NCBI RefSeq assembly: GCF_000024785.1
Contig: NC_013441.1
Location: 1,798,001 to 1,862,000 of the forward strand
Reading direction: 5' to 3'
DNA: 64,000 nt
DNA from: Gordonia bronchialis DSM 43247
GTDB taxonomy: Bacteria; Actinomycetota; Actinomycetes; Mycobacteriales; Mycobacteriaceae
Shown here: positions 20,806 through 29,872 of the stretch, piece by piece
How positions within the stretch are numbered: position 1 is the stretch's first letter
Layout of the letters: each line of letters opens with the position of its first letter
The notes under the pieces: model-generated
The model's input: only the letters and a program-made list of their open reading frames with translations
The model's database searches: none
What the model was told of the DNA's origin: nothing
Program-made: the position numbers and the translations under genes

Positions 20806-22050
20806 TCAGCGCAGGAGGGCGATCACGAGGACAGCCACCACGGCGAGGGCGACGAAGAAGCCGAACACGGCGAGCGCGAGCGGACCGCTCGACGACTTGC
20901 GCGGTGGGACCGGCGCATACACGCCCGGATACGGCGCCGGTGTGTGAACCTGTTGCGGCACCGGCTGGTAGGCGCCGCTCGGCGGTAGCGGCGGGGTGCG
21001 CGGGGACACCCGGGAGCCCGACGGCGGCGGCGTCATCGTCGGCGCGAAGGCCGCCGAATCACGCGACGGCGGATGCGCTCCCGTCGACGGGCCGCGGGGG
21101 GCTGTGCTGCCGGAAGATGCGGCCCAGATCGGTGCTCCGCCACCGGGTTTGGTGATCTTGCCGGTGAGGACCTGCGCGGTGGTGAGATGGCTGCCGGCGG
21201 CAACCTCGGCGAGTGCGTCGCGGGCCTGTTCCATCGTCGGCCGCCGGGCCGGGCTCGGTTCGAGTAGGCGCATGAGCACCGGTTCGAGGGCGCCGGCCCG
21301 CTGCGGCCGGTTGATCTTGGCGCGGGCCACCCGATGTAGCAGCACCAGCGAGTTGTCATCGGTCCCGAACGGGGGCTGCCCCTCGACCATCGTGTACACC
21401 GTGGCGCCGAGGGAGTAGACGTCCGACGGCTCGCCCGGTTCGACGCCGCGCGCCACCTCGGGCGCGAAATACGCTGGGGTACCGGTGATCACGCCGGCCT
21501 GGGTCAGCGTCACGTCGTCCTTGGCGCGAGAGATACCGAAGTCGGTGATCTTGACCAGTCCGGCGTTTCGGGCGCCGGTGGCGATGAGGATGTTGCCCGG
21601 CTTGATGTCGCGGTGCACGATGCCCGCGGCATGCGCCTCGGCCATCGCGTCGGCCACCTGTGCGCCGATCTGGGCGGCCTCCTGCACTCCGAGAGTGCCT
21701 GCGCTGTGCAGGATCTGGGCGACGCTGCGGGAGGGTAGGTACTCCATCACCAGCCACGGTTCGCCACTGTCGAGGGCTACGTCGTGCATGGCGATGGCAT
21801 TGCGGTGGGAGAGTTTGGCGGCGATCCGTCCCTCCCGCATCGCGCGCTGGCGGATGTTGTCGGCCGATTCCTCGGTGAGGCCCTCGGTGGACACGACCTG
21901 TTTGACCGCCACCTCGCGGTCGAGCAGTTGATCGCGGGCAAGCCACACGGTGCCCATGCCGCCGCCACCGATGCGCGACAGCAGGCGGTAGCGTCCGGCC
22001 ACCAGGTACTGCGGTCCCGGCATGCGGCGACTACCCGGCTCGATGGACAT
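20806..22050 (-). CDS. Transmembrane serine/threonine protein kinase (Pkn family)
   Basis: Eukaryotic-type kinase of 414 residues. The kinase domain (about 18-280) has the glycine loop RIGGGGMGTVW, ATP-binding Lys50 (EVAVKQV), catalytic Asp148 (HRDIKPGN), DFG at 170-172 and the activation loop ending GTPAYFAPEV. A Pro/Ser/Thr-rich juxtamembrane linker (about 290-385) leads to a single C-terminal membrane helix (about 392-413) ending VLVIALLR. There is almost no extracellular domain, so ligand sensing outside the cell is unlikely. ATG 22050 is close to a -10-like element that would make the message leaderless. It diverges from the radical SAM gene. Confidence 0.92.
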   Translation of the reverse strand: MSIEPGSRRMPGPQYLVAGRYRLLSRIGGGGMGTVWLARDQLLDREVAVKQVVSTEGLTEESADNIRQRAMREGRIAAKLSHRNAIAMHDVALDSGEPWLVMEYLPSRSVAQILHSAGTLGVQEAAQIGAQVADAMAEAHAAGIVHRDIKPGNILIATGARNAGLVKITDFGISRAKDDVTLTQAGVITGTPAYFAPEVARGVEPGEPSDVYSLGATVYTMVEGQPPFGTDDNSLVLLHRVARAKINRPQRAGALEPVLMRLLEPSPARRPTMEQARDALAEVAAGSHLTTAQVLTGKITKPGGGAPIWAASSGSTAPRGPSTGAHPPSRDSAAFAPTMTPPPSGSRVSPRTPPLPPSGAYQPVPQQVHTPAPYPGVYAPVPPRKSSSGPLALAVFGFFVALAVVAVLVIALLR

Positions 22051-22056
22051 ACGGCG

Positions 22057-22062
22057 ATGATA
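22057..22062 (-). promoter_or_regulatory. Putative -10 element of the kinase gene (leaderless)
   Basis: On the minus strand the hexamer TATCAT ends seven bases before the ATG of the kinase at 22050, so transcription would start at or next to the start codon. No ribosome site is present. The -35 region is poor. Confidence 0.3.
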
Positions 22063-22092
22063 GCGGCACGCCGAGTCGATGGTCCGTTGCGC

Positions 22093-22122
22093 TTGACATT
22101 CACCTCGCACGCATGTTCGACT
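22093..22122 (+). promoter_or_regulatory. Putative promoter of the Rv2578c-like gene (leaderless)
   Basis: A consensus -35 TTGACA (22093-22098) is followed after 18 bases by TCGACT (22117-22122), a weak -10. The predicted start falls on the ATG at 22129, which lacks a ribosome site. Confidence 0.35.
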
Positions 22123-22128
22123 CGCGAT

Positions 22129-23157
22129 ATGCGATGGGCGGACCAGTCGGTGGATGCCGACGACGGGGCATTTCCCGGCTTCGCGCGTTCGGGACTCGTG
22201 CGTTCGGTGCGGACCCCGGAGTTCGAGGGGATCACGTTCCACGAGGTGCTGGCCAAGAGTGCGCTCAACCGCGTTCCGGAGGCGTCGCACCTGCCGTTTC
22301 GCTTCACTGTCAATACTTTTCGAGGTTGCACTCACGCTTGCCGTTACTGTTTCGCGCGGCCGACCCATGAGTACCTGGACCTCGATGCGGGTCGCGACTT
22401 CGACACCCAGGTCGTCGTCAAGCTGAATGTGGCGGCGGTGTTGCGCCGCGAATTGCGCCGCCGGTCGTGGTCACGCGAGGTGGTGGCGCTGGGTACCAAC
22501 ACCGATCCCTATCAGCGGGCCGAGGGGCGCTACCGGCTGATGCCCGGCGTCATCGGGGCGCTGGCCGAGTCGCGGACGCCGTTCTCGATCCTCACCAAGG
22601 GCACCCTGCTGCGCCGGGATCTGCCGCTGTTGCGGCAGGCGGCCGGACAGGTTGCGGTGAGCATCGGCATCTCACTGGCCTTCTTCGACGCGGATCTGCA
22701 GAAGCAGATCGAACCGGGCACGCCGTCGCCGCAGGCACGGTTGTCGTTGATCCGCGATATCGCCGACGCCGGCTTCGCCCCGCACGTCATGGTGGCGCCG
22801 GTGATCCCGTATCTGACCGATTCGACCGCGCACCTCGACGATCTGCTGGGCGCTCTCGCCGAGGCCGGGGCGTCGGGGGTGACGGCGTTCCCCATGCATC
22901 TGCGTGGGGCGACCAAACCGTGGTTCATGGAATGGCTGGCCGCCGAGCATCCGGCGCTGGTGCGCCGCTACCGCGGACTCTACGGCCGGGGTGCCTATGT
23001 GACGGCCGAGTACTCGGCATGGTTGCGTGACCGCATGCTGCCGTTGGTGCAGCAGCATGGGCTCGCCGGGTCCGGCGGCCTGCGTCGGCCCGAATCTGGG
23101 ACCGAAGATGCAATTGTCGCCAAACCCGAACTGCAACAAGCACTTACGCTGTTCTGA
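22129..23157 (+). CDS. Radical SAM protein, Rv2578c family
   Basis: Radical S-adenosylmethionine enzyme of 342 residues, nearly the length of Rv2578c. The cluster-binding motif CTHACRYCF places the three cysteines at 67, 71 and 74 after VNTFRG, an arrangement like spore-photoproduct-lyase relatives. Further family segments are VALGTNTDPYQRAEGRYRLM and SILTKGTLLRRDLPLL. The substrate is not known to me. The frame is open upstream but that part is antisense to the kinase. ATG 22129 fits the family N-terminus and a leaderless promoter. It is followed 127 bases later by the SOS cassette imuA'-imuB. Confidence 0.88.
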   Translation: MRWADQSVDADDGAFPGFARSGLVRSVRTPEFEGITFHEVLAKSALNRVPEASHLPFRFTVNTFRGCTHACRYCFARPTHEYLDLDAGRDFDTQVVVKLNVAAVLRRELRRRSWSREVVALGTNTDPYQRAEGRYRLMPGVIGALAESRTPFSILTKGTLLRRDLPLLRQAAGQVAVSIGISLAFFDADLQKQIEPGTPSPQARLSLIRDIADAGFAPHVMVAPVIPYLTDSTAHLDDLLGALAEAGASGVTAFPMHLRGATKPWFMEWLAAEHPALVRRYRGLYGRGAYVTAEYSAWLRDRMLPLVQQHGLAGSGGLRRPESGTEDAIVAKPELQQALTLF

Positions 23158-23168
23158 GACCCGTCGGG

Positions 23169-23198
23169 TTGACGTTTGTCGGTGACCGGTTCTACGAT
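23169..23198 (+). promoter_or_regulatory. Promoter of imuA'-imuB
   Basis: TTGACG (23169-23174) and TACGAT (23193-23198) are separated by 18 bases and sit directly before the LexA box. Predicted transcription start is near 23205. Both hexamers are close to the sigma-A consensus. Confidence 0.6.
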
Positions 23199-23206
23199 GG
23201 AAAATG

Positions 23207-23222
23207 TCGAAAACACGTTCGA
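23207..23222 (+). promoter_or_regulatory. LexA (SOS) box upstream of imuA'
   Basis: TCGAAAACACGTTCGA differs at one position from the actinobacterial SOS box TCGAAC-N4-GTTCGA. It overlaps the predicted transcription start of imuA'-imuB, 63 bases before the ATG, where bound LexA would block initiation. Confidence 0.85.
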
Positions 23223-23284
23223 GTGATCGATGGCGCGCACCTTCCCGGCTCGCTTGAGTACCACCGCTGGACCTGGAGGGTGCA

Positions 23285-24034
23285 ATGAGTATTTCGTCGG
23301 GACGCGACGCTGCGTTGGCCGGTTTGCGGCGGCAGATGGCAGTGATGTCCGGGCGGCCGGACACGCCGGCGGTGGCGCTCGCCGATCGCTCGTCGGATGC
23401 GATCCCGGTGCCGGAGCCGTTGTCGGAGATGTTGCCGCACAAAGGATTGGCGCGCGGAACGGTGACCCGGTTGTCCGGTGTGAACTCGGTCCTGATCGCC
23501 GTGATCGCCACGGTCACCCAGAACGGTGGACAGGTCGGGATCGTCGGCCTGCCCCGCCTGGGTCTGCTGTCCGCGGCCCAGATGGGGGCTGATCTGTCCA
23601 GGATCGCGACGGTGCCATCGCCCGGGACGGACCCGGTGGAGGTGGCGGCGGTGCTGCTCGACGGCATGGATCTGGTGGTACTGGGCACACGCGGAGTCGA
23701 TGTCGCACCCTCGCGCAGCCGGGTGGTGATGGGGCGGGCGCGTAAACAGTCCTCCGCACTGCTGGTGGTGGGCGGCACCTGGCCCGGTGCGCAGACCACC
23801 ATCGACACCGAGGTGCTCACCTATCGGCACCTCCCGGCCGGCGACGATCTCCGGGAGGCGCGCAGCGGATTCGGCCGGATCGGGGGGATGCGGTTGCGGA
23901 TAACGGTTTCCGGACGATCACAACGTGCGGAGACGTCCGAGGCCGATCTCCTCGTGCCGGGTCCGGGACCGGTCCGGCCGGTCACGCTGGTGCGTGCCGG
24001 CCAGGCCCGCCCGCAACTGGCGGTGGCCAACTGA
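23285..24034 (+). CDS. imuA': DNA damage-induced mutagenesis protein ImuA'
   Basis: RecA/SulA-like accessory protein of 249 residues of the mycobacterial mutasome (ImuA'-ImuB-DnaE2), which bypasses DNA lesions with errors. It resembles Rv3395c: N-terminal GLRRQMAVM, then LPHKGLARGTVTRLSGVNS where RecA would have Walker A but without a proper P-loop, and a RecA-fold core. ATG 23285 follows GGAGGG at a good distance. Its stop overlaps the start of imuB (TGATG), so the two are coupled. It is controlled by the LexA box upstream. Confidence 0.9.
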   Translation: MSISSGRDAALAGLRRQMAVMSGRPDTPAVALADRSSDAIPVPEPLSEMLPHKGLARGTVTRLSGVNSVLIAVIATVTQNGGQVGIVGLPRLGLLSAAQMGADLSRIATVPSPGTDPVEVAAVLLDGMDLVVLGTRGVDVAPSRSRVVMGRARKQSSALLVVGGTWPGAQTTIDTEVLTYRHLPAGDDLREARSGFGRIGGMRLRITVSGRSQRAETSEADLLVPGPGPVRPVTLVRAGQARPQLAVAN

Positions 24035-25644
24035 TGGCAGCCCCACTGATGACCCAGCGCACCGTCACGCGTCGGGTTCTGGCGCTCTGGTGTCCGGACT
24101 GGCCGGCCACCGCGGCTGCAGCCGACGTCGATCTGTCACCGGAGCTGCCCATTGCGGTGTTGTCGGCGAATCGGGTGATCGCCTGCTCGGCGTCGGCTCG
24201 GGTGCTGGGGGTCCGCCGGGGTATGCGTAAACGGCAGGCGCAGTCCACCTGTCCGGAGATGACCCTGGTGGCCGCCGACGAGCATCGCGATGCCCGATTC
24301 TTCGAGCCGGTCGCCGCCGTGGTGGCCGAGGTGGCACCCACCCTGGAGGTGCTACGTCCCGGACTGGTGGTGGTCCCCGGTGACCGGGCCGTCCGCTATT
24401 TCGGTAGTGAGGAGGCACTGTCGGAGGAGATGGTCGACGCGGTCTCGACGTGCGGTGTCGAATCCCAGGTGGGGATCGCCGACGAACTGTTCACCGCGGT
24501 GCTCGCCGCCCGACGCGGTCACCATGTCGAACCGGGTGGCGATCGCCGCTATCTCGCCGACCTGCCGATCGCGCATCTGGCCCTCGAGCCGAGCCTGAGC
24601 GATCCCACCCGCACCGAGCTGGTGGATCTGCTGCGTCGTCTCGGCATCACCACCATCGGCGCGTTTGCCGCGCTGTCGGCCGCGGATGTCGCGACGCGCT
24701 TCTCCGCGGACGCGGCGCTGGCGCACCGGCTGGCCAACGCGCAACCGGGGCGGGTGCCGTCGGGCCGGCGTCACCCGGTCGACATGGCCGTCGATCACGT
24801 CTGTGACCCGCCGGTCGATCGTGTCGATGCCGCGGCGTTCCTCGGACGTCAGCTAGCCGACGCCCTACACCGGCGCCTGCTCGACGCGTCGACGGCGTGC
24901 ACGCGGCTGACCATCGAGGCGACCACCGAACGCGGACAACGGCATTCGCGTACCTGGCGATGTGCACAGCCACTGACCCCGGAGGCGACGGCCGATCGTG
25001 TCCGGTGGCAACTGGAGGGCTGGCTGACCGGTGGCCGCGGAGCCGGGGTGAAACCCGATTCGCCCATCGCCTCGCTGCGGCTGGAACCGGTGGAACTCGT
25101 CGATGCCGGTGCGCTGCAGTACGGACTCACCGGTGCCGGCTTGCCCGGCGATCAGGACACCGACGACCGCGCCCACCGGTCCCTGGTGCGCATCCAGGGC
25201 ATCCTCGGCGGCGACGCCGTGAAGATCCCGGTACTCAGTGGCGGGCGGGGACCCGCCGAACAGATCACCATGGTGGCACTGGGGGATGAGCGGGTGCCGC
25301 AGCACGACCCGAGCGCCCCTTGGCCGGGCCGGTTGCCGCAACCCGCGCCCGCGGTGCTGGTGGATACCGAGATCATCGTTCTGGACGGTGCTGGGCAACC
25401 GGTGTCGGTGAGCGCCCGTGGCGCGTTCACCACCGAACCGTCGACGATTCGGATGGCCACGGTCGGACGCCATCCGGCGGGCCGCGCCATGGCATGGGAG
25501 GTGTGCTGGTGGGCCGGACCGTGGCCGACCGGGACCGACGAGCGCGGGATCATCGCCCGCGCCCAGGTTCTCCTCGACGACTCGCGGGCGTTGCTGCTGT
25601 GCTATCGAGGTGGTGGGTGGATCGTGGAGGGCGTGTACGAGTAA
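24034..25644 (+). CDS. imuB: ImuB, catalytically inactive Y-family polymerase homologue
   Basis: Adaptor of the mutasome, 536 residues. The Y-family fold starts RRVLALWCPDWPATAAAA, where active polymerases carry the catalytic Asp; here the acidic residues are replaced, so it should not polymerise. It is known in mycobacteria to link DnaE2 and ImuA' to the sliding clamp. In the mycobacterial protein the clamp motif is QLPLWG; the aligned hexapeptide here is QYGLTG (362-367), a weaker match. The conserved C-terminal stretch VRIQGILGGDAVKIPVLSGG and the region around CWWAGPWP, which recruits partners, are present. The start overlaps the imuA' stop. Confidence 0.92.
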   Translation: MAAPLMTQRTVTRRVLALWCPDWPATAAAADVDLSPELPIAVLSANRVIACSASARVLGVRRGMRKRQAQSTCPEMTLVAADEHRDARFFEPVAAVVAEVAPTLEVLRPGLVVVPGDRAVRYFGSEEALSEEMVDAVSTCGVESQVGIADELFTAVLAARRGHHVEPGGDRRYLADLPIAHLALEPSLSDPTRTELVDLLRRLGITTIGAFAALSAADVATRFSADAALAHRLANAQPGRVPSGRRHPVDMAVDHVCDPPVDRVDAAAFLGRQLADALHRRLLDASTACTRLTIEATTERGQRHSRTWRCAQPLTPEATADRVRWQLEGWLTGGRGAGVKPDSPIASLRLEPVELVDAGALQYGLTGAGLPGDQDTDDRAHRSLVRIQGILGGDAVKIPVLSGGRGPAEQITMVALGDERVPQHDPSAPWPGRLPQPAPAVLVDTEIIVLDGAGQPVSVSARGAFTTEPSTIRMATVGRHPAGRAMAWEVCWWAGPWPTGTDERGIIARAQVLLDDSRALLLCYRGGGWIVEGVYE

Positions 25645-25677
25645 CGCACCACCCCGGATCGTCTACGGAGGTATCGC

Positions 25678-26648
25678 ATGACTGAGGCATCTCGCGCCAT
25701 CGATGTGCATGCGCACGTCTATCCCGCCGTCTATTTGGACCGGCTGGAGGAGATCGGAGTGGACCCGGCGACCACCGCCATCGCTCGCGATCTCGGTGCC
25801 GACTCCACCGATGCAGACATGTCGGCACGCCTGAAGCTGATGGGCCAGGCCGGCGTCGAGACCCAGGTGCTGGCAGTGACGCCACAGTGTCCGAGCGGCG
25901 TCGAGCCCGCCCGTCCCTGGCCGCCGCACGATGGATCAACGATGAGTACGCCCGGCTGGTGCGTCGTCACGACGGGCGATTCCTCGCCTACGGCGCGCTT
26001 CCGCTGCCGCATGTCGATGCGTCGCTGACCGAGATCGACCGCATCGTCGACGAGTTCGGTTTCGTCGGTGTCTCACTTCCCGCACTGCTGCCGGGTGGCA
26101 CGTCACTCGCCGACCGGAGGTTCGACCCGGTCTGGGCGGCACTCGACGAGCATTCAGCCATTGTCAACCTCCACGCGACCGGTTCCGGCGCCATGTCACG
26201 ACTGCTCGTCGATCACGGGCTGGTCTGGGTGAACGGGGCACCTGTCGAGGACGCGATCTGTGTGCTGCACCTACTCAAGGCCGACATTCCGCGTCGATTT
26301 CCGCGAGTCCGATTCCATGTGGCTCATCTGGCCGGAGACCTGCCGTTTCTGGCCCAGCGCTTGGAAGACAACTTCGAAGACTGGGGAGCGTTTCCGGAAT
26401 CGCCGTTGACCGCTCTGCGGCGTATGTGGTTCGACGCGGCGAACTTCCACGAACCCTCGCTCGCGATGACGGTGGAAACCCTGGGCGAGCAACAAATCAT
26501 GGCCGGCTCCGATCACCCGTATTTTCAGGGGGAGAAGTACGTCAGGGCATTTGACTACATCCGCACCTCACGCCTTTCGCCCACCGAGATCGATGCGGTG
26601 CTGACCGGGAACGCGAACGATCTCTATCGGGTTGTCACCAAGGATTGA
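25678..26648 (+). pseudogene. Amidohydrolase family protein, frameshifted
   Basis: A metal-dependent hydrolase of the amidohydrolase 2 superfamily (ACMSD-like fold), split by a frameshift. The first part (25678 on, start after GGAGG) has the metal motif DVHAHVYP and runs to VETQVLAVTPQCPSG. The continuation AARWINDEYARLVRRHDGRF, through FHVAHLAGDLPFLAQRLEDN to MAGSDHPYF with a catalytic-type Asp, lies in the next frame. The break is between about 25892 and 25920. The total of 971 bases is one base short of 324 codons, so a single-base deletion explains it. Either a real mutation or a sequencing error. Substrate unknown. Confidence 0.85.
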
Positions 26649-26655
26649 CGCCGGT

Positions 26656-27738
26656 TCAACTGTTGCGTCCCCGCGCGGCCACCGGCCAGCGCACGTCGTC
26701 GACGACGAGTTCGTCGACGAGGTTGACCGCCGAGCAGACGTGGTTGGGGACCACGCGCACCACACTGCCCAGCGCGGGAACTGCGGCGTCGGCCGGGAAG
26801 TCGATGACGGCGTGATGTTCGGAGAGTGCGGTGATCCGCGCCTCGGGATGCTCGAGGAGCCGGCCGAATCCGCTGGCCCAGGCGGGGCGATCGGCACCCA
26901 GGATCTTGCTCCCGGCATCGACGACGATGCGAGATCCGTTGCGGTGCACCACCGTCGAGGAGGAGGTGAGCGCCACGTCGTCGAAGGTGCACGAGCCGAT
27001 CTCGACCTGCTGGGCGTCGTTGAACGGATACACGCCGGGCCGGATCTCGGTGAGTACGCCGGCGGCGAGTTGCCCGGTGAACCCGACCGTCGGCGTGGAA
27101 CCTCCGCTGCGCACTCGGGGTTCGATTCCGTTGGCGCGCAGACCTTGGGCGGCCTCGGCCAGTGCGGTGATCTCCTGGTCGGCGGCCCGCGCCCGGGTGT
27201 CACCCGGGCCGTATGAGTGGCCGGGGAACGTGAAGACCCCGACGACGTCGAGTCCCGCGTCTACTGCGGCCCGGGCCACCTCACCCGCGACCCGCGGGGA
27301 GGTACCGGTGCGGTGCTGGCCGGAATCGATCTCGACGACCACCTCGAGCGGGGCTCCGCCGTCGCCGGCCTCGTGGAGTGAATCGGCAAGGTGGCGTGCC
27401 CCTTCCGCGGAATCGATTCCGACCCGCAGGGAGACGATGCGGGCGATGGATATCAGTCGGCCGGCCATGGCGGGGGTCACCCACAGGGGATAGGCGATGA
27501 AGATCTCACGCACCTCGTCGACGGCGGCGAAGACCTCGGCCTCACCGACGGTGGCGACGGTCAATCCTGCTGCGCCGTGCGCGATCTGGCGTCGGGCGAT
27601 CTCCACACACTTGTGGGTCTTGGCATGGGGGCGGACCAGGACCCCGGCGTCACGGGCACGGTCGGCGACCCGCGCCAGGTTGGCCTCGAGACGCTCATCG
27701 TCGACGACGAGGAAGGGCGTGCCGGTCACTCCGGTCAC
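26656..27738 (-). CDS. PLP- and zinc-dependent D-serine dehydratase-like / amino-acid aldolase
   Basis: Fold-type III PLP enzyme of 360 residues with an alanine-racemase-like N-terminal barrel and a D-serine-dehydratase-like C-terminal domain. The PLP lysine is Lys40 in VRPHAKTHK. The barrel motif VVVEIDSGQHRTGT and the phosphate region RSGGSTPT are present. The C-terminal domain ends in VVPNHVCSAVNL, with His333 and Cys335 in the positions of the zinc ligands of eukaryotic D-serine dehydratase. It probably deaminates a D-amino acid or cleaves a D-3-hydroxy amino acid; the exact substrate cannot be read from sequence. It converges with the broken amidohydrolase, with 7 bases between. Confidence 0.8.
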   Translation of the reverse strand: MTGVTGTPFLVVDDERLEANLARVADRARDAGVLVRPHAKTHKCVEIARRQIAHGAAGLTVATVGEAEVFAAVDEVREIFIAYPLWVTPAMAGRLISIARIVSLRVGIDSAEGARHLADSLHEAGDGGAPLEVVVEIDSGQHRTGTSPRVAGEVARAAVDAGLDVVGVFTFPGHSYGPGDTRARAADQEITALAEAAQGLRANGIEPRVRSGGSTPTVGFTGQLAAGVLTEIRPGVYPFNDAQQVEIGSCTFDDVALTSSSTVVHRNGSRIVVDAGSKILGADRPAWASGFGRLLEHPEARITALSEHHAVIDFPADAAVPALGSVVRVVPNHVCSAVNLVDELVVDDVRWPVAARGRNS

Positions 27739-27748
27739 TCGTCGCCTC

Positions 27749-29677
27749 CTATCGTGGCTCGACCGGTTTCCCCATCGCAGCCGCCGACTCGCCGAACATC
27801 AGATACTCCTGATGCAGGATACGGGTCGTCAATCGTGGTGTGATCCGGTGCCCGATCTCGGCGAGGGTACCCAGTGGTGAATTGATCCGCCGTGGCCGGC
27901 GGAGGATTCCGTCGAGCACGCGACTGGCGGCCTTGTCGACATTCCATGTGCCCGGCTGATTGTCGTAGGCCTCGGTGGGCGCGATCATCCGGGTCTGTAC
28001 CAGGGGCAGCCGCACATTGGTGAATGTCACGTGATCGGACAGGGTTTCGGTGCCCGTCACATCGCTGAACGCCTCCAGCGCCGCCTTGGACGCGGCGTAC
28101 GCGCCAAAGCGTGGCCCGTGTGACTGCACCGCGATCGAGGTCACGTTCACCACGTGCCCGGTCTGGCGCTCCACCATGTGCGGCAGCAACCCCAGGATCA
28201 GGTTGACCGCGGCGAAGTAGTTCACGGCCATCACGCGGTGATAGTCGTGGCTGCGGTCGACCGAGTTGAGGGTGGCCCGGCGGATCGACCGGCCGGCGTT
28301 GTTCACCAGGATGTCCACGTGATCATGTTCGGCGAGAACGGATTTGATGAGGGTACTCACCGCCTCCTCGTCGGTGATGTCGCACTGGTAGGCGAACACG
28401 CGGCCGGGCGGGATGCCCTTCTTGCTGGCCGTCGCATTGAGCTCGGCAGCCGTGGCGGTGAGGTCGTCGGCGTTGCGGGCCACGATGAAGACGTTGGCGC
28501 CACGTGCCACACACATGCGGGCGGTCGCCTTGCCGATGCCGGTGGAGCCGCCGGTGATGAGGATGTTCTTGCCCACCAGCGGACCACGGCGATCAGGCCG
28601 TCGATTGCGACTGCGATCGAGGTGGCGGGCCCAGTACTCCCACAGTCGGGGGCCGTACTCCTCGAGGTCGGGCAGGGTGATGCCGTGATCGGCCAGGACG
28701 GCCACGGTGTGATCGGCGCGGAAGTCGACGGGCAGCGACATGGTGTCGAGGACGGCGGGCGGTACACCCTGCTGGGCGGCGATCAGGTTCCGGCCCACCC
28801 GCAGCGGCCCGATCGCCGACAGGGTGAGTGCAGGCTCCATCAGGCGATGGGGGAGAGCGTCGAATCCCTTGGGGGCGTTGAAGCCAGGCGCGATGGCGTT
28901 GTACATGTCGGTGATCGTGCGGCGTCGGGGATCGCTGAGATGGAAGACGAGTCCGCTCCGGTCCGGATCGACGTCGAGCAGCGCGACGATGGCGTGCGCG
29001 ACGTAGTCGACCGGCACCATGTTGATCGTCCCGAGGTCGGGCATCGGAATACGCAGCGCCGAAGGCAGTTTCCCGAGCGCGGCGAGTTGTCCGAAGAAGT
29101 AGTATGGACCGTCGATCTTGTCCATCTCGCCGGTGCGGGAGTCACCGACCACCACCGATGGCCGATACACCCGCCACCGCAACCCCTCTCGTTCGCGGAT
29201 GACGCGTTCGGCCTCGAACTTGGTGCGGTGATAGGGCGACGGAAAACCCTGCCCGGTGTCGAAATCGTCCTCGGTGTAGACGCCGCGGTGATCGCCCGCG
29301 ACCGCGATCGACGACACGTGATGGCACAACGCATCTCGGGCGACGGCGAAGTCGGCGACGTGCGCGGTGCCCGCCACATTGGCGGTCTGCTGGGCATCGG
29401 CGTCGGCGGCCATGTCGTAGATGGCGGCGAGGTGGACGACGTGATGGATGTCGGGCAGATCGGCGGTGTCGAGCCCCAGTCCGGGGACAGTGATGTCGCC
29501 GACGACGGGGGTGACCCGATCGGCGTCCGGCAGACATGCCAGCATCTCGGTGAACCGCGACAACGAACCTTCGCGGACCAGAGCATGGACGGTGGCGGAG
29601 CGGTCCACGGTCAGCAGACGCTCGATGACCCGGCGGCCGATGAAGCCGTTGCCGCCGGTGATGAAGTAGTTCCGCAT
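27749..29677 (-). CDS. Two-domain fatty acyl-CoA reductase (AcrA1-like)
   Basis: SDR fusion protein of 642 residues, similar to M. tuberculosis Rv3391 (AcrA1). The N-terminal extended-SDR domain has the Rossmann motif TGGNGFIG (7-14) and a YHRTK active site (149-153), as in the thioester-reducing domain. The C-terminal classical SDR domain has GGSTGIG (376-382) and YAASK (527-531). Such enzymes reduce long-chain acyl-CoA with NADPH to the aldehyde or alcohol, probably for wax ester or envelope lipid synthesis. The ATG at 29677 has AGGA upstream. The 195 bases between this gene and the next hold no gene that I can see. Confidence 0.88.
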   Translation of the reverse strand: MRNYFITGGNGFIGRRVIERLLTVDRSATVHALVREGSLSRFTEMLACLPDADRVTPVVGDITVPGLGLDTADLPDIHHVVHLAAIYDMAADADAQQTANVAGTAHVADFAVARDALCHHVSSIAVAGDHRGVYTEDDFDTGQGFPSPYHRTKFEAERVIREREGLRWRVYRPSVVVGDSRTGEMDKIDGPYYFFGQLAALGKLPSALRIPMPDLGTINMVPVDYVAHAIVALLDVDPDRSGLVFHLSDPRRRTITDMYNAIAPGFNAPKGFDALPHRLMEPALTLSAIGPLRVGRNLIAAQQGVPPAVLDTMSLPVDFRADHTVAVLADHGITLPDLEEYGPRLWEYWARHLDRSRNRRPDRRGPLVGKNILITGGSTGIGKATARMCVARGANVFIVARNADDLTATAAELNATASKKGIPPGRVFAYQCDITDEEAVSTLIKSVLAEHDHVDILVNNAGRSIRRATLNSVDRSHDYHRVMAVNYFAAVNLILGLLPHMVERQTGHVVNVTSIAVQSHGPRFGAYAASKAALEAFSDVTGTETLSDHVTFTNVRLPLVQTRMIAPTEAYDNQPGTWNVDKAASRVLDGILRRPRRINSPLGTLAEIGHRITPRLTTRILHQEYLMFGESAAAMGKPVEPR

Positions 29678-29872
29678 GTGCTGTGTGTCCTGGTTGATTC
29701 GGGAACAAGATTTCTGCAACTCAGAGTGACACTTACATTGCCGGACGGCAACGTCTACACGCTAATCGGCTGCGCGCGAATCCGCTGTCACCACGACCCA
29801 CGCTAAACACTCCGCCGACGATGGCCGTGGCTCGACCGCAGTCCGTCACGTCACGGAATGTCCGTCCGCGGA

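Noticed and set aside
28154..29806. A 550-codon plus-strand frame opposite the acyl-CoA reductase
   Set aside because: Composition (His/Gly/Val/Asp-rich) is that of an antisense shadow, and the opposite strand has a clear two-domain SDR enzyme.
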